A DNA stretch of 64,000 bases from Hankyongella ginsenosidimutans (GTDB lineage Bacteria; Pseudomonadota; Alphaproteobacteria; Sphingomonadales; Sphingomonadaceae): contig NZ_CP039704.1 of NCBI RefSeq assembly GCF_005144965.1, positions 1,782,001 through 1,846,000 of the forward strand, read 5' to 3'. The position numbers and the translations under genes were made by a program. A model generated the notes under the pieces. It saw only the letters and a program-made list of their open reading frames with translations, did no database searches and was not told the origin of the DNA. Below are positions 56,258-64,000 of the stretch, piece by piece (the first letter of the stretch is position 1; every line of letters begins with the position of its first letter).

Positions 56258-58011
56258 CTACCGCCTGCCGAACAGCCGCTCGATATCGGCGCGCGCGAGA
56301 TGCACCAGCGTCGGACGGCCGTGGTTGCACTGGCTGGAATTGGGCGTCGCCTCCATTTCGCGCAGCAGCGCGTTCATCTCCAGGGTAGAGAGCGCCCGCC
56401 CGGCGCGCACCGAGCCATGGCACGCCATGGACGAACAGACGGCATGCAGGCGTTCGGTCAGCAGCAGCGCGTCGCCGTGTTCGGCGATATCGTCGGCGAG
56501 ATCGTGCAGGAGCGCGCGCGCATCGACCGTACCCAGCAGCGCCGGGGTCTCGCGCACCAGCATTGCCTGTCGCCCGAAGCGCTCGACGACAAGCCCAAGC
56601 TGCGCCAGCTTTGCGGCCGCCGCCTCCAGCCGGTCGCAGGACGGTTCGTCCAGTTCCACCACGTCCGGAAGCAGCAGGGTCTGACGCTTGACGCCGTCTC
56701 GCGCGAGCGCTGCCTTCAGCCGCTCGTAGACCAGACGTTCGTGCGCTGCGTGCTGGTCGACCAGCACCAGGCCGTCCGCGGTCTCGGCGACGATGTAGGT
56801 GTTGTGGATCTGCGCGCGCGCCGCCCCGAGGGGTAGTGGCCGGCGTCTGGCGGCGGCGCGGCGTCCGGCGTTTCGCTGCGCGCCTGCGGCGGCAAGGGGC
56901 CAAGGGCGGGCGGCGGGCTCCAGGCGCGGACCGGCTCCCGCGCGCCCGGCGCCGGGGGCGGCAGCGGGGCGAACGCCCCGAGCGCTGCCAGGCCGATCTG
57001 GCTCGAGGTGCGCTGGCCGGCGGCCTCCAGCGCGCGCTTCAGACCGCCGACCACAAGGCCGCGCACCAGCCCGGCGTCGGCGAAGCGGACCTCGGCCTTG
57101 GCGGGGTGGACGTTGACATCGGTGAAGCCCTTGGGCGTGGCGAGGAACAGCACGACCACGGGGAAGCGGTCGCGCGCCAGCACATCCTGATAGGCGGCCC
57201 GCACCGCGCCGGTCAGTTGCCGGTCCTTCACCGGGCGGCCGTCCACGAACAGGAACTGCCAGTCGCCGCTGCCGCGACTATGGGTCGGCAGGCCGGCGTA
57301 TCCAGTCAGGCTAAGCCCCTCGCGTTGCAGGTCGATGGGCAGGGCGTTGTCGATGAAGTCGAGGCCCAGGGTGTCGGCGAGCCGTCCGCCGCTCGCCGCG
57401 AACAGGTCGCCCGCCTGCGCCGCGCTGCGGTAGGTGATGCGTCCGTCGTGGGAGAGGGCGAACGCCACCTGCGGATGCGCCATCGCGATGCGCCGCACGA
57501 CATCCAGGCAGGCGGCGTATTCGCTGCGCTCCGACTTCAGGAACTTCAGCCGCGCCGGCACCTTCTGGAACAGGTTGCAGACGGCGATGCGGGTGCCGGG
57601 AGCGGCGGACGCCGGCTCATCCGCCAGCCGGTCGCCATGGTCGATCAGCAGTCGCCAGCCGGGACCATGCTGGGTGCGGCTTGCCAGTTCCAGCCGAGAT
57701 ACTGACGCGATCGAGGGCAGGGCCTCGCCGCGAAAGCCGAGCGTCGCGATCGCCATCAGGTCGTCGTGCGGCAGCTTGGAGGTCGCGTGGCGCTCGACGG
57801 CAAGGCGCAGGTCGTCCGGCGTCATGCCGCAGCCGTCGTCGACCACCTGCAAGCGGCTGATCCCGCCGGCTTCCAGTTGCACCTCGATCCGCCGGGCGCC
57901 GGCATCAATGGCGTTTTCCACCAGCTCCTTCAGGGCGCTGGCCGGGCGCTCGACCACTTCGCCGGCGGCGATCTGGTTGATCAGGGTATCGGGCAGGCGG
58001 CGGATGGTCAT
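56258..58011 (-). CDS. mutL: DNA mismatch repair protein MutL
   Basis: Mismatch-repair coordinator with an N-terminal GHKL ATPase: [54 protein letters not shown] Pro-rich linker leads to the C-terminal dimerisation domain with [16 protein letters not shown] and the ending ACHGSVRAG...QCNHGRPT. About 585 residues. One frame change near 56825. The start ATG at 58011 overlaps the vapC stop by 4 bp (ATGA); a TTG at 58020 is an alternative. Confidence 0.95.
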
Positions 58012-58407
58012 CCGAGCCAATCCTCGCAGCGCAGCCCATCGACCCGCATGAATTCACGCAGGTTTCCTGTGACCGCGACCAGCCCGCGACTGCGCGCATG
58101 CCCGGCGATCATCAGGTCGTAGCTGCCGATGGCCTGCCCGCTTTTTCCAGCGTGGCGCGAATGTCCGCCGCATGCGCGGCAGCGTCGGCATCGAAAGCGA
58201 GCACTTGCAAACGCGCGGCAAAGCGCGCGACTTCGACACGGTAGTGGTCTGGGCGGGCCGAGCGCTCTGCACCGTAGAGCAGTTCATGGAGACTGACGGT
58301 CGAGATGCACAGACCCCGTGCTTCCCGGTTGAACCTTTCGCGCGCCGGGGCCGGCCGGTCGCGCAGCACCCGGATGCATAGGTCGGTGTCCAGCATGTAA
58401 CGCAGCA

Positions 58408-58408
<1 letters not shown>
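58008..58408 (-). CDS. vapC: VapC-type PIN-domain toxin RNase
   Basis: About 133-residue PIN endoribonuclease: LDTDLCIRVLRDRP (first acidic residue), STVSLHELLYGAERS (Glu), AFDADAAAHAADIR and SYDLMIAGHARSRGLVAVT (third acid) plus GLRCEDWL at the end. Homologues cleave initiator tRNA. One base missing near 58141. The start overlaps the vapB stop (TGATG) and the stop overlaps the mutL start. Confidence 0.92.
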
Positions 58409-59876
<1,468 letters not shown>

Positions 59877-59947
59877 CGCCGGACCTTGACCGCACCGCAC
59901 AATCGCCCGATCACAGGGTTTAAGAACGCCCAAGAGCTTGCACACTC

Positions 59948-60938
59948 ATGCCGACCTACGGGCAGCGCCAGAGCGGGTCCCCGCGCCAGCGGTGGAGCTG
60001 GCTGATCCAGCGCGGGACCCTTGCGGCCCTGCTGCTGATCGGCCTTGGCCTGCTGTTTTCCGGCGGTCGCGACTTTCCCGGCGCCCGGCAGTTGCGCGGC
60101 CTGGCGATCGACTCGCTGGGTCCGATGCTGTCGCTGGCGCGCGCCCCGTTCGAGGCCGTCAACACCGCCGGCCAGTGGGTGCAGAGCTACCTTGCGGTCC
60201 GCACGCAGAACGAGGCGCTGGAGCAGGAAGTCGCGCGCAGCCGCCAGGTCGTCGAGCAGTTCAACACCCTTAAGCGCGAAAACGCCGAATTGCGCGCGCT
60301 GACCGGCCTTCAGGACATCCCGGTGCGGCAGATCGGCGCATTCCGCATCGTCGGCGCCAGCCCAAGCGCGCCGGCGCGTCTTGCCATCATCGCCGGCGGC
60401 GTCGGGCGCGGGCTGCGGGTCGGCCAGCCAGCGCGCGATGCCCGCGGCCTGGTGGGCCGGATCGTCGAGGTCGGGGCGACGTCCGCGCGCGTACTGCTGA
60501 TCACCGACGCCGACAGCCGTGTGCCGGTGCGGGTGCAGCGCACCGGCCAGACGGCGATGGTCGAAGGCCTGAGCGATATCGATCTTTCGGTGCGGTATAT
60601 CTCGGGTGCCACGCCGCTGGAAGTTGGCGACCGGCTGGTGACGACCGGGCAGGGCGGGGTGTTTCCGCCGGGCATTCCGGTCGGCGTCGTCACCCGTGCC
60701 GGTCCATTGGAGGGCAGGGCGCAGCCGTTCGCCAACCCGAACGGGCTCGACCTCGTGCTGGTTTATGCGCCCTATCTGCCGGAGGCGCACGCCCCAGCCC
60801 GACTGCGCCGGCCAGGCTGGTGCCGTCGCCCTATATCAGCCGCCCTGCGGACATGGCGCTGTGCCCGCCGGCGCTGTGTGCCCGACTGTAGCGGCTGATG
60901 TGCCGCCGGAGACGCCACAGGCGGAGACGCCGCAATGA
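59948..60938 (+). CDS. mreC: Rod-shape-determining protein MreC
   Basis: Bitopic periplasmic scaffold: TM helix LAALLLIGLGLLFSGG, coiled coil (AVRTQNEALEQEVARSRQVVEQFNTLKRENAEL in segments) and beta-barrel domain (ASPSAPARLAIIAGGVGRGLRVGQ, GLVGRIVEVGATSARVLLITD). One frame change near 60795. The stop overlaps the mreD start by 4 bp. Confidence 0.94.
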
Positions 60939-61486
60939 GCGCGCCGCGCGCGCTGCGCACCCGCGAGGAGCAGTTGGCGGAATATGCGCGCCGCGTGCGC
61001 GCCAGCCTGCCGGTGCTGGTGTCGCTTGGTATTTCGACCCTGGTCGCCGTGCCCCTGTTCGTCTCCGGACCGTTCTGGCCGCATTGGGGCGCGCTGTGCG
61101 TCTATCACTGGAGCGCGCACCGGCCGGACCTTATGCCGCCGCCGGTCGCTTTCGCCTTCGGGCTGGTGCTGGATGTCTGGATGGGGACGCCGTTCGGGCT
61201 GAACGCGACGCTGTTCCTTGTGCTGGCGGCGTCCGTCGCGTCGCAGTATGCCGCGTTCGCCGCGCGGCCGTTCATCTTCGCCTGGGCGGTTGCGATCCCG
61301 GTTCTGGCGCTGTTCGAGGCGCTGAACTGGTCGCTGCTGCAACTGGCGAGCTACACCCTCGACCCGCAGCCGTTTCTGGTGCAGACCCTGTCGAGCGCGC
61401 TTGCCTATCCGCTGGTTGCCGGGCTGTGTGCGCGCATGCAGCGCTGGGCTATAGATCGCTGGATACCGCCGCTGGACGCCAACTGA
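60935..61486 (+). CDS. mreD: Rod-shape-determining protein MreD
   Basis: 183-residue intact membrane protein with about five spans (LPVLVSLGISTLVAVPLFV, PPPVAFAFGLVLDVWMGTPFGLNATLFLVLAA in segments, FAWAVAIPVLALFEALNW). The LVLDVWMGTPFGLN segment is the MreD signature. Couples MreC to PBP2/RodA. Confidence 0.92.
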   Translation: MSAPRALRTREEQLAEYARRVRASLPVLVSLGISTLVAVPLFVSGPFWPHWGALCVYHWSAHRPDLMPPPVAFAFGLVLDVWMGTPFGLNATLFLVLAASVASQYAAFAARPFIFAWAVAIPVLALFEALNWSLLQLASYTLDPQPFLVQTLSSALAYPLVAGLCARMQRWAIDRWIPPLDAN

Positions 61487-61489
61487 CCG

Positions 61490-63342
61490 ATGCAAACCGA
61501 AGCAGACCGCCTGCGCCTGTTCCACCGCCGCGCCCTGCTGATCGCCGGTGCGCAGGGGCGTTCGGCCTGGCGCTCGCCGGGCGGCTGGCGTACCTCTCGT
61601 TGTTCAAGACCGACGAATACACGCTGCTCGCCGAGGACAACCGGGTCGCGCTGCGGCTGATCCCGCCGTCGCGCGCAGTGATCTACGATCGCACGGGCAA
61701 GCCGCTGGCGCTCAATCGCAACGCCTTCCGCCTGACCATGATCCCGGAGGAAGCCGGCGACATCGACGCAGCGCTCGACCGGCTCGCCGCCATCTACCCG
61801 GTGACCGACGAGGAGCGCCTGCGCATCAAGCGCGCGGCCGCCCGCCAGGCCAGCTTCCAGCCGGTCGAGATCGCCGCCGATCTGGACTGGGACGCCTTCT
61901 CAGCGATCAGCGTGCGCCTGCCGGAGCTGCCGGGCATCCAGCCGGTGCAGCTGTTCACACGCAGCTACCCGGAGGGTGCGGCGTTTGCGCACCTGCTCGG
62001 CTATATCGGCCCGCCAAGCGAAGCGCAGGTCGAGGCTGCGGACGACCCGGTGTTCCGCGCGCCGGGCTTTGCGGTCGGCAAGGGCGGCATCGAGCAATCG
62101 CTGGAGACGCGGCTGCGCGGCACGGCCGGCGTCGCCAAGGTCGAGGTGAATGCTCGCGGCCGCATCATCCGCGATCTGGAGCGCATCGATGGCAAGATTC
62201 CGCCGCCGCTGACCCTGACCATCGACCGCGATCTGCAGCGATTCGTGCAGGATCGCCTGGCCGGCGAGTCCGCGTCCGTCATCGTGTTCGATGCGCCGAC
62301 CGGGGAAATACTCGCGCTTGCAGCCGTGCCGGGGTTCGACCCCAACAGCTTCATTGGCGGCATCTCGACCGCGGAGTGGCGCGCGCTGACCGGCGACGAA
62401 CGCCACCCGCTGCTCAACAAGCCGGTGCAGGGGCAATATCCACCCGGCTCCACCTTCAAGATGGCGGTGGCGCTGGCGGCGCTGGAAGCCGGGGTACCGC
62501 CCGAGGACAGCGTGGTCTGCACCGGGCGCTATCAGCTCGGCAGCCACACGTTTCACTGCTGGCGACGGCGCGGCCATGGCCGGGTCGACATGGCGTCTGG
62601 CATCTACAGCAGCTGCGACACCTATTTCTACGCGACCGGACGCCGGATCGGCGCGGATGCGATCGCCGCCATGGCGCGCAAGCTGGGCCTGGGCGAGACA
62701 TTCGATCTGCCGATCCCGTCGCAGAAGTCGGGCCTGGTGCCGGATGCGGCGTGGAAGCGCAGGCGCTACAACGCCGCCTGGCAGACCGGCGACACGGTCA
62801 ATTATGCCATCGGCCAGGGCTATCTGCTCACGACGCCGTTGCAGCTGGGCGTCATGGTGGCGCGGCTGGCCTCGGGCCTGGCGCTGCAGCCGCACCTGGT
62901 CCGCGACGAGGCGCGCCCGCCGCCGGCACCGCTCGACCTCAATCCCGGGCACCTGGCGTTCGTGCGCAACGCCATGGCGGACGTGGTGAACCGCGGCGGC
63001 GGCACTGCGCGTGCGGCGCGGCTTCAGGGCGGCATCCTGATGGCGGGCAAGACCGGCACGGCGCAGGTGCGGCGCATCACCATGGCCGAGCGCCGCGCCG
63101 GCGTGCGCCGCAACGAGGATCTGCCGTGGAAGCAGCGCGACCATGCGCTGTTCGTCTGCTTTGCGCCGGTCGATCAGCCACGCTACGCCTGTGCGGTCAT
63201 TGTCGACCATGGCGGATCGGGCTCGAAAGCCGCGGCTCCAGTCGCGCGCGATATCATGAACTTCCTGTTCGCCCGCGATTCCGCCGCACTCGCCGACGCC
63301 CAGGCGCCGGACGCCCCGGATGCCCCGGAGTCGCCACTGTGA
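61490..63342 (+). CDS. mrdA: Penicillin-binding protein 2 (elongasome transpeptidase)
   Basis: About 618 residues. N-terminal TM, PBP dimer domain (RGTAGVAKVEVNARGR), and transpeptidase domain with catalytic PGSTFKMAVALAALE (SxxK), SSCDTYFY (SxN-type as SCD) and KTGTAQV (KTG). One base missing near 61557 inside the TM segment. The ATG starts 4 bp after the mreD stop and the end overlaps the rodA start. Confidence 0.96.
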
Positions 63343-64000
63343 GCGCGCCGCGCTCGATCCCGACCGGCTGCAGCATATCGCCTGGCCGATTGTCGGCGTA
63401 CTGGCGGCGTTGACCGGCATCGGCCTCACCCTGCTCTATTCGGTGGCGGGCGGGAACTGGGCACCCTGGGCCAGCAATCAGGCCATCCGGTTTCTCGCCA
63501 TCCTGCCGCTGATGCTGGCGATCGCCGCGCTCGATCTGCGCCGGCTGCTGGCGGTAGCCTATCCGGCGCTGCTGGCCTGCCTGCTGCTGCTGGTGGTGGT
63601 GGCGGTGCTGGGGCACACGGCGGGCGGGGCGCAGAGCTGGCTCAACCTCGGGTTCATCCGCCTGCAGCCCTCGGAACTGACCAAGATCGCGCTCGTGCTG
63701 GCGCTGGCGCGCTATTACCATCAGTTGGCGCGCGTGCATGTGAACGATGCGCATCGGCTGATTCCGGCGCTGGTGCTGGTCGGCGTGCCGACCCTGGTGG
63801 TGCTGGTGCAGCCGGACCTCGGCACGGCGGTGCTCATGCTGGCGGCGAGCGCTGCGGTCATGTTTCTGGCCGGCCTCAACAAGTGGTGGTTTATCGGCAG
63901 CTTCGGCGCGGTGGCCGCCGCCGGGCCGCTGGCCTGGCCGTTCCTGCTGCCGCACCAGAAGAACCGGGTGCTGACCTTCCTCAACCCGGAGCGCGATCCG
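63339..64000 (+). CDS. mrdB: Rod-shape-determining protein RodA (partial, runs off right edge)
   Basis: SEDS-family peptidoglycan polymerase partner of PBP2. The frame LDPDRLQHIAWPIVGVL, LTGIGLTLLYSVAGG, AGGAQSWLNLGFIRLQPSELTKIALVLALARYYH in segments, VQPDLGTAVLMLAASAAVMFLAGL shows the SEDS signature QPSE and QPDLGTA. A GTG at 63339 overlaps the PBP2 stop and needs one base restored near 63352 to join the frame. The C-terminus lies outside the window. Confidence 0.92.

Noticed and set aside
61900..63429. 509-codon minus-strand open frame opposite mrdA
   Set aside because: Shadow of the penicillin-binding protein 2 gene; composition typical of antisense high-GC frames.

Overview
The window is a high-GC (mid-60s %) stretch of an alphaproteobacterial chromosome. 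GcrA, an RcdA/DUF1465 protein, a COQ9 homologue divergent from rpsU, a helicase/S4/fdxA block and an M23 peptidase with a sphingomonad-style N-terminus all point to Alphaproteobacteria, most likely near Sphingomonadales; the order is an inference. No phage, plasmid, CRISPR array, rRNA or transposase gene is visible. One tRNA (Ser, GCT) is present. An important caveat is that at least half of the protein genes change reading frame once or more. In every case I worked through, an intact family protein returns when one base is restored to a short homopolymer (usually G or C) or, once, two bases to a short tandem repeat. I therefore annotate these as whole genes with probable sequence errors, not as pseudogenes.

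Layout. 1-4.3 kb: patatin-like phospholipase (runs off the left edge), a repeat-rich gap and the ABC-F factor EttA. 4.4-10.5 kb: M28 peptidase, DUF1993 protein, a molybdopterin oxidoreductase large subunit without an adjacent small subunit, ferrochelatase and acetoacetyl-CoA reductase. 10.6-14.7 kb: operon-like lgt / MidA-type methyltransferase / GNAT / pgeF with overlapping ends, then a hypothetical protein and an OmpA-like lipoprotein. 15.1-19.2 kb: clpB, a lone modC, rpmB. 19.4-26.8 kb: GST, fdxA, S4 protein, helicase, M23 peptidase, a LigB-fold protein lacking the usual metal histidines, NfeD. 26.8-35.9 kb: SPFH protein, MmcQ/YjbR, LysR regulator, chemoreceptor, cyclophilin, DUF3429, ferredoxin reductase, lepA. 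36.5-43.8 kb: a giant parallel beta-helix secreted protein, DUF885 protein, an unusual methyltransferase and a phasin. 44.3-52.1 kb: gcrA, ABC-2 permease, dcd, an AT-rich orphan gene behind a near-perfect sigma-54 promoter, ssb, feoBA, COQ9, rpsU, FKBP, tRNA-Ser. 52.2-58.7 kb: serralysin-type RTX metalloprotease, Hsp20 with a heat-shock promoter, RcdA-like protein, and mutL overlapping a vapBC toxin-antitoxin pair. 58.8-64 kb: the cell-shape operon mreB-mreC-mreD-mrdA-rodA, running off the right edge.

Themes. Several genes belong to common alphaproteobacterial programmes: cell-cycle control (GcrA, RcdA), elongasome (Mre/PBP2/RodA), proteostasis (ClpB, Hsp20, two prolyl isomerases), PHB metabolism (acetoacetyl-CoA reductase and phasin, the latter behind a repeated GCAGCAT operator), iron (FeoAB) and Fe-S/electron transfer (FdxA plus FprA-type reductase).

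The most distinctive non-coding signal is a set of short palindromic elements in nearly every larger intergenic gap. Their ends fall on TA inside CTAG or TTAG, they carry terminal inverted repeats, one is nested inside another, and they repeatedly supply the stop codon of the preceding gene. This looks like MITE-type elements moved by an IS630/Tc1-type transposase that lies outside the window. The two best leads for new biology are the sigma-54-driven AT-rich orphan gene at 46.7 kb and the metal-ligand-less LigB homologue at 25.5 kb.
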